A DNA stretch of 64,000 bases from Odontesthes bonariensis (lineage: Eukaryota > Chordata > Actinopteri > Atheriniformes > Atherinopsidae), in NCBI RefSeq assembly GCF_027942865.1, contig NC_134509.1:26408697-26472696 (forward strand), written 5' to 3'. The notes under the pieces were generated by a model that was not told the origin of the DNA, did no database searches, and worked only from the letters and a program-made list of their open reading frames with translations. Each line of letters starts with the position of its first letter. Position 1 is the stretch's first letter. Shown here piece by piece: positions 34,206-46,450 of this stretch. The position numbers and the translations under genes were made by a program.

Positions 34206-34330
34206 AGCGGAGTCCAGTGACTAATTCAGATGTTTCATTCCACTCGTGAGTAGCAGAATTTCTTCCTCTCTGAGTGTGTGCTTCCCCTTAGTTTCCTTAT
34301 TAATGACAAGCGGTGAAATGCTTCAGCTCT

Positions 34331-34412
34331 CTTTATATCTATGCTCCAAGATACCTGCTGATTGGTTGTTTTCTCAGTGTCTCCGCCTATGGGTTGCCGG
34401 GCTTGATGACGT
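34331..34412 (-). promoter_or_regulatory. junb: junb core promoter
   Basis: On the minus strand, a TATA element AGATATAAAG (34340-34331) would set initiation near 34300. An inverted CCAAT box lies at 34366-34361. A CRE core ACGTCA (34412-34407) sits about 70 bp upstream of the TATA. TATA, CCAAT and CRE elements are expected for a serum- and cAMP-inducible JUN gene. Confidence 0.6.
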
Positions 34413-34619
34413 TTTTGCCAGTAACACGAACTGTAAACAAGACAAGGCTTATTCGGCGTAGAGGAAACTCAAGCCAAGATATGTAGACGACATAGTCCAC
34501 ACGGTATACGTTTTCCCCTCTTAACCAGTAGGTTAACTCATAACGAGTACCTCTTAACTAATCTCTCTGTCCCATACAACTCAGACGTCATCCAGAAAAA
34601 AAAAGATAAAAAAATATAT

Positions 34620-34970
34620 AGAGAGAACCCAATCCAGTTTTATTTCAACATAACACCTAAACAATCACTTGGATGATCATCCATATCATCAATCCCACCA
34701 GTCTTGGGATATATAGTGTGGTGGTGAGTCATGCGATCCAAACTGATATCTGCTGGTCCATATTTGGGTATCCCGGCGCACCAGTTCCTCCCTGTCATGA
34801 GCAGGAAGCCGATCCCATCCTGGCGCGCGTCCAGCTCCTGACGAAGATGTGGGAGGCGGAGGAGGTGCATTGCTGCCTTCCTCCACCCAGCAAGCGTGGA
34901 GAGGATGGGTAACTCTTGGGTGTGATGACTGAAGAGTCGCGTGTAGCCCTAAGGGTGCTTGGCTTGGCAA
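34620..34970 (-). other. possible 3' exon or unknown repeat
   Basis: The minus strand is GC-richer and open in two frames (34970-34689 and 34870-34640). It ends with GTTGAAATAAAACTGG, which contains an AATAAA signal. A weak acceptor (CTCTTCAG) lies at about 34930. It could be the last exon of an unrecognised gene or the tail of a dispersed repeat. I recognise no family. Confidence 0.25.
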
Positions 34971-35000
34971 ACGCTCAGGATATCAGACTGAACATTGTGT

Positions 35001-35594
35001 TCCTGCCAATAAGTGCAAGTTAAAAATCAGGCAGGTTGATTGAAATGAGGTTTTAATCGCCTTTTACTGACAAAGTAAAGAAATAAAATCCAGTTGAGCT
35101 TTATTATCTAAGTTTTACCAGCAGTTTTTTGTGTTTGTTATAAAGTAAGCCTATAAGTGTGTTCATCTTGGAAGCTCTAACGGATGACGGAGCAGCTAAG
35201 GTATTTGGGACTGAAGGCATGTCCCCAGAACTGAACACCTGTTTGATAAATGAAAAGAAAAAAGAAGAAGAAGAAGACATCTCCGTATGATAATGACCTC
35301 TGAATCACCGAATCACTTCCCAGAGGGCCTTACGCCAACACACATTCACATCTTTAACTTTCCAGTCTTATGGTCACACCAATCCTCAGGTCAAATTTAC
35401 ATGCGTTCATGTGTATTTTTGACATAATCAGTTAAAATTTTTGCGAAATTTCTCATTTACTCAGTTAAATTCTTAAATCTAAAATTGAATGTGGACAAAC
35501 AGCAATTTGGTACCATAAAAAGCTTTATCTGGACATGTTGGTCGATTGTAACAACCTCAGATCATTTTGTGCGTTTCTTAATGTTAGAATATTC
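35001..35594. other. non-coding spacer
   Basis: AT-rich sequence with a short GAA-type run at about 35265. No gene is seen. Confidence 0.5.
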
Positions 35595-35602
35595 CTCTAG
35601 TC

Positions 35603-36661
35603 CAGTGGTTCCCAAACTTTTTGTGCCCAAGTTCCATACACCAAAGGACAAGTAAAAATCTCAAGGCACACCTATTTTTCAAAATATAACACGTGTTATC
35701 ACTCATATCGTGTAAAATGTGCATAATTATTTACTAATGCCAAATAAAATGTGACAAAGACAACTATATTACCCATGAAATATTTATTAACGAAATATTT
35801 CAAAAATGAATTTGAAACTTTATCAAATTAGGCTTCATCAAAGCAGCAACAAAGAAGTTGCATTGTCCATGGTCCTAAACTACAAATTAGAAATGTAACA
35901 TTTCAGCAATCAGCATTGAAACATGTGCTATTGTAAATATTTTGCCTATTTTGCCTGTTGTTCTTCATGTGAACCAGAGTAGAGAACGCCAACTCCCACA
36001 GGTAGGTAGTGTGGAAAAGAAGAAGTTGCTCAATCGCATGGTTGGAGATGCTTGGGTAGTCTGATGCAGAAGCATTAGCTAACTAGGAGTTAAGTTAGCA
36101 TTAGCTAACTAGGAGTTAAGTTGGCATTAGCTAACTAGGAGTTAAGTTGGCATTAGCTAACTAGGAGTTAAGTTAGTATTAGCTAACTAGGAGTTAAGTT
36201 GGCATTAGCTAACTTCTCCGGACAAGACGCACTCGGGCTGAAGATTGTTGACATCCCCGGTCCAACTGAAGCCATAAGCAGTCTGCTAAATTTGATGGTG
36301 GTTTGCTCCGCACAAGAAAGCGCTCCATTTTCCTTCTTGCATGTTTCTCTGTTTTAATGTTGTCCTTCAGCCTTTGATGTGTCACATCTTATAATTCCCA
36401 CCTGCGCAACTGCGTTAACAGCGAAATAAGGGGTTCTCTGAGGATTTTCTTTTTTAAATAATTGTTTTTAGGAATAGAGTTTTCCTCTGTATTATGAAAT
36501 GAGTGCATACAAAGTACTGATATAGTAAATTTAAAAAATAATTATTTTTGTGTAGTTGTATATTGCAATAATAACGTATGGTTGTCACAAAATCCCATGG
36601 CACACCTGGACTTGCCTCACGGCACACGAGTGTGCCGCGGCACACAGTTTGGGAACCACCA
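35603..36661. mobile_element. hAT (Charlie-like) non-autonomous element
   Basis: The left end CAGTGGTTCCCAAACTTTTT and the right end, complement of TGGTGGTTCCCAAACTGTG, form terminal inverted repeats. The ends have the CAGTGGTTC/TCCAAAC signature I associate with Charlie-type hAT elements. The 8-bp CTCTAGTC is duplicated exactly at 35595-35602 and 36662-36669, as hAT insertion predicts. No transposase ORF is present in 1059 bp. A minisatellite lies inside. Confidence 0.88.
36072..36213 (+). repeat. 26-bp minisatellite inside the hAT element
   Basis: Five full copies and a partial copy of GCATTAGCTAACTAGGAGTT plus AAGTTR, in perfect 26-bp register with one or two substitutions per unit. Confidence 0.9.
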
Positions 36662-36669
36662 CTCTAGTC

Positions 36670-39600
36670 AAGCGAGCATTTACAATTAAATGATCCCAGT
36701 ACGGAAGATGCAGAAGATAATGAGGTAATAACTGAATTTTTGGACCCTGGTTGTGATTGTTGTTTGGAATTTGCCAGAAATTTTATGCTTCCTTGTCAGC
36801 TGTTCTGTTTTTCTCTTGAATGTATTCATAGAAACTCTGGGAATTCACACGTGTCAGTATAAAAGAAAAAGAGAGGTGAAAGTCAAACAAGCAGAAGCTG
36901 AGATATCATGACCTTTATGCACGTTTGTTGGTGAAACACCAGAAGCACACCAGAAAACATTTCTCATAATACAGTTTAACAGCGTCTTTCTTTAAGTCCC
37001 AAATTAAAAGAAATTCCAGATAAGTGTTGCACTAATGGTGAGATAATCCTGATGACATCATTGTGAGGTCATCAGGGTTATTTTTCAGATTCACCTCAGA
37101 ACACCTAGAGCCACACACAAAGTTGTCAGAAGCTGAGTATTTTTTCTCGCTGATCTTTATGTGTCCAAATGGTTGTGGTTAGTTGTCTTGCAGTTTTATC
37201 TGACACCCATTTGGGCTCTTTCACTGCATGAAAAGCCCTGATTGAAAAAAACCAACAACCCAGGACTCAGTTGAACCTCTCTTTCCATGAAAAGCTTCTT
37301 TTTGTTTTTTCATTTAGAACATCTGATGCAACATCAGTCGCACTTTCCATCCCTCATCTGATCGTGGGAGTCAAAGGTTTGTCATGCAATCCAAGCTGTC
37401 ACGCAGTGGTCAGATTGAACTAAGATCCTTCCAGTGAAACTGTGGTCTGATGGGCTGGTCAGGTCTAAATTCAGTAAGCACAAACATCAGGGGAAACAGA
37501 AAAACAGAAGTAGTTTCAGGGAAACAGACAGAAGTATCGGTCAGTGGTCAGTTCCAGTTTCAGAGTGACCTCATCCACTTCTCAAAGGTCTCATAAGTCA
37601 CTTCTGACAATAATTCTGAGTGATGTTTAATTCTGTTATCTGATGTCTATTGTCTGTTTTTCATTTATCAGTCTGACAATGAGACAGAATCCTTTTTAGA
37701 CTTTCTGTGGCTTTACATGCATGTGACTTCTTATCTAATTCCTTAATTAGAACTGAGGCTCTGAATCGTTTCTTGCTCACATGCACATGATTATGCAGAG
37801 CGATGGGCAGAAATTCAAAGAATCACAGAACAAACACCTAATACAAACAATTCTGTCACTTTCTTTCATAATGCGTATGATTCACATTGACAGATAAAAC
37901 AATGGAGAACAAAGGCAGCAGCAGAAAGAGAAAAGAATGAAAGCAGCAGAGGAGCATAGGTGCAATCAGCCACATCGGCGCGGACGGCGCCTGTGGCTGA
38001 GGGTTATAAACAGCTTTTTTCTGTTTGTTATTAGCTCTTAGCACATCACAGCAGCACATGATGGCTGCTGGCTGAGCCCAAATGAGACTGTGAGGCAGCA
38101 CAGAAGAGGAAATAGTTGAAATGGTCACATTTGGATGGTACGTGTGTATCATTTATAAGAAAGTCTATAATGGCATGATGCATTCCTGTCTTAGCTGAAT
38201 GAATGAATCATGCATTCCAAGCATTTATTTCTAAGAATTGAGAAGCTTTAAGTAGCCAGAAAAAAGGTGACAAAGAGTTTTAAGTGAACCAGAAACGTGG
38301 TTTTTAAGTCAAGATAAGTTAACGTGAAATTAGAATAAGTTCAGGCAAAAATTAGGTTAGGAGAACGCTTGTTAACACAAAAAGAAAACAAGTTGTGTGT
38401 TAGATTTTTTTTAATTAGAGAAGAAAACCCAGCCTGATGTTGTCTTGTCTTTCCATCTTTAGCAATTATTCTCTTTGACGTCAAAAACAAAACTTTTGTC
38501 AGAAAAGGACAAAACTGAAGAATGCCTTCGAGCCTCTGATGTTCATCTGGCCTTCATGACAACTTTAACTCCCTCCTCTACATCCCAAGCACTAAAACAC
38601 TTGCCAACTTTATTAAATGAACCAGAAGTAACATCTTTCCTGTGTCTTTGGCAAGGTCTTCCATTCTGGAAGCTTGATGACCTGGAAGCGGCCTGTAGGT
38701 TTGGTGAGTCAGGTAGGGGTGTTCGTTAGGGCAAAAAGATGACTGTCCCCTTGAGGAGAGGACAGTGCATCACTTCACACAACCACAACATATTAAGTAA
38801 AAAGACTCTTAGTCCTCAAAGACTGTGTTCTTTAAATTAACAATAAACAAGCCACCATCGGTTTCCCTCTTCTCTGAACCAAACCCCTGCGTGCACCAAC
38901 AGCCTTTTTTACTCCTCTTCCCCCTTTCATCGTTAGTTGCCTGCCTGTGGGAAATTGAACTGCATTGTGCACGTAATCGTTTTAATGAAGGCATGTTTAA
39001 TCAGTATATTCTTTGTCTGTAGCTCGCAGACAGTGCCAAGGAGCCTCTTAGCGACGAGAGACCTTTAGCACAAGACATGATGACTGCTGAGGCCAAATGA
39101 GTATGGCAGGAAAAGACAGTTGGACCAAGCTGTCCCCTCAGGCTGACGTAACGCATATGGAGCTGTCCTTCCCACTTCCCCTCAATCTACACAGATGCTT
39201 TAACTCCCTGTCACTTTGTCAGTCTGTAAAATACAGAAAACAGCTGGAAGTGGGGCAATTAAATCTAATCTGATTTAACATGCTTATTTGGCTTATTAAT
39301 TGAGCTGGCTCATTGTTGGCTTTTTTGCCTGAAAAAGATGAAAACATTAACTCGAGTGGCGAATAAAAGCATTAGGATGATGGCGTTAACTAAAGTATTG
39401 GGAATTTTATCGATAACAGCCTTGCTAAATACTGTATATGTATATATAGATATATCTTTTGCAGTTGGGCATTGGTTGGCCCAGTGGCTCGAATCCCAGT
39501 CGGGGCAAGCCTCTAGCCACCTACCACAGAATTTACATGAGCGAAAGATGTAAAACAGAAGCCATGCCAGTTCAGACGCCACCTGGAATAACAAGGTCTG

Positions 39601-39684
39601 CTTCAGATGTTGGGGGCCGAGGACATGCTGATGAGAAGTGGGCTACTGAAACAAGACATTCGTGGCCTACAGAAGAGATATACA
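36670..39684. other. gene-free stretch
   Basis: About 3 kb with no recognised exon, RNA or bounded repeat. ORFs such as 38475-38729 have no domain or codon signal that I trust. Confidence 0.45.
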
Positions 39685-40400
39685 GTATTGAACATAAGTC
39701 TTGAGCCACCCCTCATTTCACTATGTATTACCAGGAAAAAGGGAAATAGGTGCAGTGATTTACAGACACACGTGCAAACATAGAGTATATGAAGCAAAAC
39801 AGAGTTTGTAGAGTTCTATCATGCTTTAAAGACAATATTTGGTCTGAGCACTTTTATTTTTCAACACTGCCTGAACCCTCTGAGACAAGTTTTCTGTCAT
39901 TTCTTTAAGGAGTCTTCAGGAATAGTTCTCCAGGCTTCTTGAAGGACATCCCAAAGCTCTTCTTTGGATGTCGGCTGCCTTTTGTTCCGTTCTCTGCCAA
40001 GATGATCCCACACTGCTTCAGTAATGTTGAGGTCCGGGCTCTGGGGAGGATTCATCCCTCCATCAGACCTGTTGCCACTGATTTTCAGTCCACTTCAGTC
40101 CGCTTTTTCTCCTCGTTTCCCTTCCTTAAGAATGGCTTCTTAACAGCCACCCTTCCATGGAGCCCATTTCTGATGAGGCTTGGGCCAACAGGAGATGGAT
40201 CAGCTGAAGGTCCAGATGCATCTCTCAGATCCTGTGTCAGGTCTTTGCTGGATTTTGTCCTCTTTCGTAAGGACATCACTTTCAGATACATTTTTTTTTA
40301 GACCTGCCACTTTTTCTTTTGTCTTCCACTTCAGTTTCTTCAATTTTTACACACTGAGATATATACGTTTTCAACAAATAGATTTTTAGGAATCACTTTG
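39685..40400 (-). mobile_element. fragment of a DNA transposon, probably Tc1-like
   Basis: The sequence TTGAACATAAGTCTTGAGCC through CAGGCTTCTTGAAGGACATC, GATGATCCCACACTGCTTCA and GTAATGTTGAGGTCCGGG matches a fish transposase-bearing repeat I recall in reverse orientation. Frames are broken and neither end is defined. Confidence 0.5.
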
Positions 40401-40659
40401 TTGGTAGAAAAATACTATATTGTCATGTTTTACTCTTTGGAGTTTTCCATACTTTTTGAAAGATTTACAGGTTTGTTTTCAGTGTGATGTTCAGTTCTTT
40501 CACAGTATTTGCTGGTATTTAATTGAATCCATTCTTCCCTCTAACAGTTAAATGTTTCCCATGCTACTCCCTGCAAAACAGCCCATTGAAGGATTTATCT
40601 ACCTCAGAGCTACAGAGTTGGAGGGAAATTCTTCACCCTTTTTCGCAAGCATATCTTTG

Positions 40660-41141
40660 TGTCAATAAGGGTGGGTGCACGGCGTAAAAGGACACGGATG
40701 CAGACTTTCAAAAAAACAAACTCTATTTATTAATTTAAAACAAGGTCAAAACAAAGCGGCTGAGCCGGATACCAAAAACTAAACTGTGAGAAAAAACAAA
40801 AGACTTGACTTGACATAACAAAAGGACGTGGTGTGGCGTGGCGTGGCGTGGCGTGGCGTGGCGTGGCGTGGCGTGAAGGGGTCAAGACGGAGTAAGGTGC
40901 AAGGATCTGACAAAGTGCATGGGGAAACCTGGAAACTAAATACTGAGGAGGGTGATTGGTGAGTGAGTGCGGAGAAAACTACAGGTGAAGGTGGATGGAG
41001 AAAGGTGGAAGGTGGATGAGCAAACAGAAACTGTGGGGAAGACAATGGCAAAACTAATACTAAACATGAACTTAAAAACCAAGACATAAACATGATAAAA
41101 CATAAAACTAAAAACATGGGGAAAACCCCATGGAAGTGACA
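40660..41141 (-). mobile_element. solo LTR related to the 0.9-3.7 kb element
   Basis: Read on the minus strand it begins TGTCACTTCCATGG and ends CCTTATTGACA, with the direct repeat CTTTG on both sides (40655-40659 and 41142-41146). Its interior shares order and sequence with the LTR at 911-1299: CATGTTTTTAGTTTT, TATTTAGTTTCC, ATCCGGCT-GCCGC, TTAATAAAT, and GAAAGTCTGCATCCGTGTCC. It is 482 bp and lengthened by a CGTGG pentamer array. Solo LTRs arise by recombination between the two LTRs of a full element. Confidence 0.85.
40827..40875 (+). repeat. pentanucleotide (CGTGG)n array in the solo LTR
   Basis: About ten near-perfect copies of CGTGG, or CCACG on the LTR sense strand. Confidence 0.9.
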
Positions 41142-41146
41142 CTTTG

Positions 41147-43000
41147 CACATTTTACGATCTTATCATAGACTTTTCCTGCTCTTTGGAAATCAGTTGTTT
41201 AGGAAAGTCCATTGCTGCTGACTATTGTGACAGTTACACGGCCTTAGCAAATCAGCATGCTGCCCCTCTTCTTCCTTATTTTAGAAAAAATGAATATACT
41301 AATCTCTCTCGATTTGTTCCTCTAATGCCTTGAACTGAACCATTAAAAGAAATGCTTCTATATTTATGTTCATGTAGTCATAAAAAGGTGAATGCTTTTG
41401 GATAAAAGAGAAGAAATTTAGTTCCTATGGCCCCACTAAAAAAAAGGCCAAAGCTAACTCAAACAAAAGATCAAATAAGGGTCATTATAATTTCTATGCT
41501 CTGTATTTAAACCTAACAGAAAAGAAATTGAGGAGAAATTCTGATTTCCTTGCAAACACACCAAAACAAGACACATCACACAGTTCCCATGAAACAACAA
41601 AGGAAGGTGAGGTGAGAGTATGAGCCTTTAGCCTTCTGATACTTAAATTAAACAAAACATAGATTATTAGGCAGCATTGTGCCTTCTTGGCCTTTGTTTT
41701 TTTTGGTTTCCACTTCAGTTGACCATTATACCACACAGATGACACCCTCTTTCAGAGGAGTTGAATCAGAGAGGAGAGGTGGTGCGTGTTACGGACGTTC
41801 AATTCCTCAGACTCTGGCCAGGAGTTCCTCTTTGTGTGAAAATAGGAGAAGTGAATGTGAAGTGGCAGGAGGACAAGTTGTGGAGGATGTGGGTGCACCA
41901 CATTTTCATTTCCTCAGTAAGATGCAGTAATGGGCCAACATTGGTGTCACTGTGGTAACAGGAGGCTTGAGAAGGTTTGGGTCAGGAATCATGCAACAGA
42001 TGCATTATAAAAATGTGTTCAGATCTGTCCCACGTTTTCCCTGGGATCCCATCCTCCAACGGATAAGCACTAGTAGCCTCTATTTCACAGCACATCAAAT
42101 GAATTAATCAAAGCTGTAAACTTTCGTAGGGTTTGGGTTAAACTGTATGACTGTTAATTAGTTTAAAGAGGAGTATCCTCCTGTTTGTAAGAATATTCAT
42201 AGATGGTTATTTTCTAAAGAAAGAGCGAAGAAGACATCAGGAGACGTGAATATGAGCATGCAGCTTGGGTTGAGACACAACAGATACGTGATTGTCATCC
42301 GTTCTTGTTCAACAGTTCATGTAAAAAAATTACTGCCTTACACAGTGCAGGGAGTTGCCCCTGTGATTACCTAAATGGTCACAGTCAAAATACAACTCAT
42401 CTTCCTGCTTTCCTTGCCTGTATCTCTGTACTGACATCATGGCTGTGGACAACGTTTATCTATTTTTGCCAGATTACCACAAAAATTGAAACCTATATCG
42501 GAAGTACCAACTTAATGTTAATTTTTTGGCACTCAGGGCCATCTTCTTTGTGCTATAGGATGATATCAACATAATTAAAACTCAACATAGTTAAAACAGG
42601 TGCACTGAAAGTGAGTCCATCCTCTGCCAAGGCAAGTACTGATTATCTCAGTTTTAAAGAAAATTATCCTGATTCTCTTTGATGGTTTCTTCTCAGTTTA
42701 GTAAGTTTTGCGCACTGTTGCAGACACAAAGACAAAGAGTCAAACAACAATACCTCACAACTCGGTTATACTTTCAGCTGGGCTCTTGGTTTGGTGGAAG
42801 AACAGTTTGGATTTGTGTCAGAAGACGAGATGAATTAATCTGCATTGTGCCTTTAAATTAAACAAGTAGCACTTACAATGGCTGCAAAAAGAAAAATCTC
42901 CATTAAATAAGGACTATTTCTCTACCTTTCACTCTGCCAGTATATAACAAACTCAGTTTTCCCTTTCATTTGTCAACTATGCATTTTGTGTTCTGTTTCA
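41147..43000. other. gene-free stretch
   Basis: No exon, RNA gene or bounded repeat is recognised between the solo LTR and the palindromic element. Confidence 0.45.
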
Positions 43001-43876
43001 TTAAAGTGATACTCCGGAGTAGATTCAACCTGGGGTCATTTGAACCGTGGTATCCAGCCAAGTAGCCCACCCGCAGTTTTTTCGATATTGGCTGAACATC
43101 AGCTGAGTTACTGAGTAATCCCAAATAGCTTCGTACAAGGGTTAATGGATCCTGGTCCGTATCTCCAAAATTACCACACTAAAATCACATGCCATGACAC
43201 CAAACTTCTACAGTAGTACAAATATGGTCTGTACTCACAAAGCGATGCATTTGGAAGTTTGAAAATAGTCCAGGAGTTTATTATTATCAACACAAGCCTG
43301 ATAGCTTCTCTGCAGCTAAAGCTGCGTCGACGTCACTTCAGGGAGCTGGGAGCTTCAAAGTAAGATGAGGGTTGATCTACTACTGTAGACAACAAAGTAT
43401 ATGCTATATTCTACATGTTTTTTTTATGAATTTTTTATGTTGTAGAGTTGTGAAATTATTTTATCAATGGAGAAATTGAGCAGCCTTGCTTTGTTGTCTA
43501 CAGTAGTAGATCAACCCTCATCTTACTTTGAAGCTCCCAGCTCCCTGAAGTGACGTCGACGCAGCTTTAGCTGCAGAGAAGCTATCAGGCTTGTGTTGAT
43601 AATAATAAACTCCTGGACTATTTTCAAACTTCCAAATGCATCGTTTGGTGAGTACAGACCATATTTTTACTACTGTAGAAGTTTGGTGTCATGGCATGTA
43701 ATTTTAGTGTGGTAATTTTGGAGATACGGACCAGGATCCATTAACCCTTGTACGAAGCTATTCGGGTAACTCAGCTGATGTTCAGCCAATATCGAAAAAA
43801 CTGAGGGTGGGCTACTTGGCTGGATATCACGGTTCAAATGACCCCAGGTTGAATCTACTCCGGAGTATCACTTTAA
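43001..43876. mobile_element. long palindromic TTAA-flanked element (piggyBac-like MITE)
   Basis: The arms at 43001-43397 and 43489-43876 are near-perfect inverted copies around a 91-bp loop. The outer ends read TTAA-AGTGATACTCCGGAGTAG and the complement CTACTCCGGAGTATCACT-TTAA. TTAA duplication is diagnostic for piggyBac targets, though because TTAA is palindromic it cannot be separated from the inverted repeat here. There is no ORF. A partial relative lies at 18601-19100. Confidence 0.82.
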
Positions 43877-44208
43877 ACGTATTGTGTAGAGAAAACAGTA
43901 TCACAATGATTTCACTGAGGCTTTCATCCAGAGCGACTCACAGGTGAGGAACACGGTTTGGGGCTCAGTATATTGCCCATGAAAACTTAGTGGAAGATGG
44001 GATCAAACCAGCAGCCTTCCAAGTAGGACAACCACTAATGTGATTTTTGAGCCTGCACTTGCTATTGTTGTTGTAAATGAGGTTTTCTTAATTTCCACAG
44101 TTTAAAAATCACAGTTTAAATCTTATACTCATTTTGTTTTTCTACATCACTATGAACTAAATTAAATATTTAAAGTTTCCGATTCATTTAACCAATGAAT
44201 TAATTTAA

Positions 44209-44624
44209 AGCGGCAGTCGGCAACTTTTTTTTAGTCATATTAGCTTGAACTGTCATGGGATTCTGGAAGTAGAATATTAAATAGGCTGTTTAGGAAAAAT
44301 AACGAAATCTGTAGCTCCCTCTGAAGCCTGTAATCATGCTTGCAAAAACCGAGCGCTCCCGGCTGTTTTTAACCAATCAAGTTAGGGTGGAGGAATCCTA
44401 CCTGTCAATCACAGCTTGTGCACACGCTGCTGAGCGTGAGTCTGCCCCAGCTTGTGTGCGCTCACACTGGTGTGAACTCACGTGCACAACCTCGTCCACA
44501 GAGGGGGAGGGGTTTGGGGGGGGATTCGGAGCTTGGTAGAGGTTGGGGGAGGGACCTGAAAGTTGTGTCAGTTCGAATTTTCCGACTTTAGACTCGGAAT
44601 TTTGAAAACTTGCCGACTGCAGCT
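44209..44624. mobile_element. second TTAA-flanked MITE
   Basis: The ends are AGCGGCAGTCGGCAACTT and the complement of AGCTGCAGTCGGCAAGTT. TTAA is directly outside at 44205-44208 and 44625-44628. The 416-bp element has no transposase. Internal sequence includes a GAGGTTGGGGGAGG motif. Confidence 0.78.
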
Positions 44625-44637
44625 TTAACCATTAAAA

Positions 44638-44830
44638 GAATAGTTTGACGTTTTTGACAGAAGGCTTTTTCGCAGGAGCTGTGAGACCTAATTGACACCA
44701 GTTTCTTATCTCACCGCAAAATATCAATCACGAGGCAGGAAATAGTTAGCTTAGCTTCCAGTAAAGATTGGAAACAGCCTGACTCACTGTCTAAAGTACA
44801 TCAAATAATTTTTTTCTAAAAAAAAAATTT
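44638..44830. repeat. dispersed repeat D fragment
   Basis: AATAGTTTGACGTTTTTGAC, then GTTAGCTTAGCTTCCAGTAA and AGATTGGAAACAGCCTGACT, resemble a short fish repeat I recall. A weaker relative may lie at about 59290-59400 (CACATTTTGGGAATTGCTTT, CTCTTGCCGATAGTTGGA). Confidence 0.4.
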
Positions 44831-45320
44831 TTTTTAAAGATATTCATTCGTCTTTTTAATTCATTGCAAAAAGAGAAGTTGTACTGTGTTGGGCTATTCA
44901 TTTGCAGAGCTATATGGCACATGTAAAAGAAGCATCATCCTTCAATTTCAACTTCAAAGAAAATAAGTACATTGCTCAAATTACCTTTCTTTAGAGGTTT
45001 GCATACGTGCTTGTGTCAGGAAATTCTTTCACATATTGCAGAGAAGTGGGCTTTACTCGACATGAGAAATGGAAACCCTATTTGTACTATGTTGTTGTAT
45101 ATGTATTATACTTCTACTCTATCATAAAATAATTTTTTTTCCCCCATTATTAAATGTCAATGAAGTGTGGCATAGTCATATTTTGTGCTGGTTCTTTTTA
45201 TCAGGCTTCCGTGAATTTATTTCATTGTGACCTCGTATGGATACCTCTTCCTGTTTAGCATATCCACTTAGCATTCTTCTAATCATGTCATCATTCCTGA
45301 AAAGTTAAAGAGGAAGCTGT

Positions 45321-45326
45321 ATATAC

Positions 45327-45373
<47 letters not shown>
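45321..45373 (+). repeat. compound (TA)n(GA)n microsatellite
   Basis: A TA tract of about 25 bp leads directly into 14 GA units. Confidence 0.92.
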
Positions 45374-45376
<3 letters not shown>

Positions 45377-46149
45377 GTATAAAACTGACTTGTGAGAAAG
45401 AGAGTGCATTCGCACGAAGGTAAATTGTAATATTAATCACAGTAGCTGGTAAATGACTTGACTTGTTTATTCTCGAGACGTCAAATGACAAGATGTGGTA
45501 TTGGTTTGAGGTTAAGGCCTCCCTTCAGCCTACACAATTTCCCAGCAGGTAATTTAAATAAGAAACGGTAGCTATGTTTATGTTTCAATGTAGAGACAGT
45601 ATCGACAATGTTTGATAATGTTACTGATATAGAAAATAGAAAGTTAAATGAAAATGTCCGGTTAGTGTAGTCAGAGTTTAAAACCAAGGAAAACAGATAT
45701 CCGAAAGTTTTAAGTTTGTGTCGCAATAAGAAAAGTAGTGATGATATGCCATTTCATCTACAGAGGAAGCTTGATCGTATATCTTTAATAACATCTGTCA
45801 AAATTAGCTGTAGAAAGTCCCCTATAAGCCCCCGATAGCCCCCAATAACAACAACATGGCAGCTCTGAGCTGACAGTGCAATAGTACGCATTCATTCATT
45901 CATTCATTCATTCGTCTTAAAGTATTGGTGAAATAAAGACAGATAATGCCTTATTTAGAGGCTGTATTGTCAATGCCCTGTTCTCTCCCGTTATATGGAT
46001 ATACGCAGATCTCAAGTAATCTAAATATCGTCCGAAGGATGCCGAAGAACTGTTATCGGTGAGTAGATAAATGTATTTTATGCCAGAAATAAGGTCCAGG
46101 TTTAAAAAAACGAACTTCCCCTTTAAGTTAAAGTAAGTTACTTTAAATT

Positions 46150-46450
46150 AAAGTAACACTAAACAATTTCGGAAGTTTTTTGCTCTTTGGCTTCCCCTAT
46201 AGTTGTAATAATTAACACCACAGTCATAAAAACTAATGTCAGTGTGAGCCCTGAAAATGTGCAGCCATAAGTGTTAAGTGTTATTTTGTGAAGAGGCCAG
46301 AAAGATCCCATCAAATGCCCTAAAAACTGTCAAGCTACTGAAAACCAAAACGGTGTGGTGCAGGGCGGGCAAACAAAGTCATGAACTGCTGTACCTGAGC
46401 TCCTGGGGAATGTGCAAAACAAAAGTCATTGTACTTCCAAACGAGTCATA
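46150..46450 (+). repeat. dispersed repeat C, copy 2
   Basis: The same motif order as 26385-26680 holds throughout: TTTGCTCTTTGG, TTAACACCACAGTCAT, TGTGAGCCCTGAAAATG, CCAAAACGGTGTGGTGCAGG and CATGAACTGCTGTACCTGAG. The family is unknown. Confidence 0.65.

Noticed and set aside
43001..43876. Hairpin RNA gene from the long palindrome
   Set aside because: TTAA flanks and a second copy in the window show it is a transposon; small-RNA production is possible but not evident from sequence.
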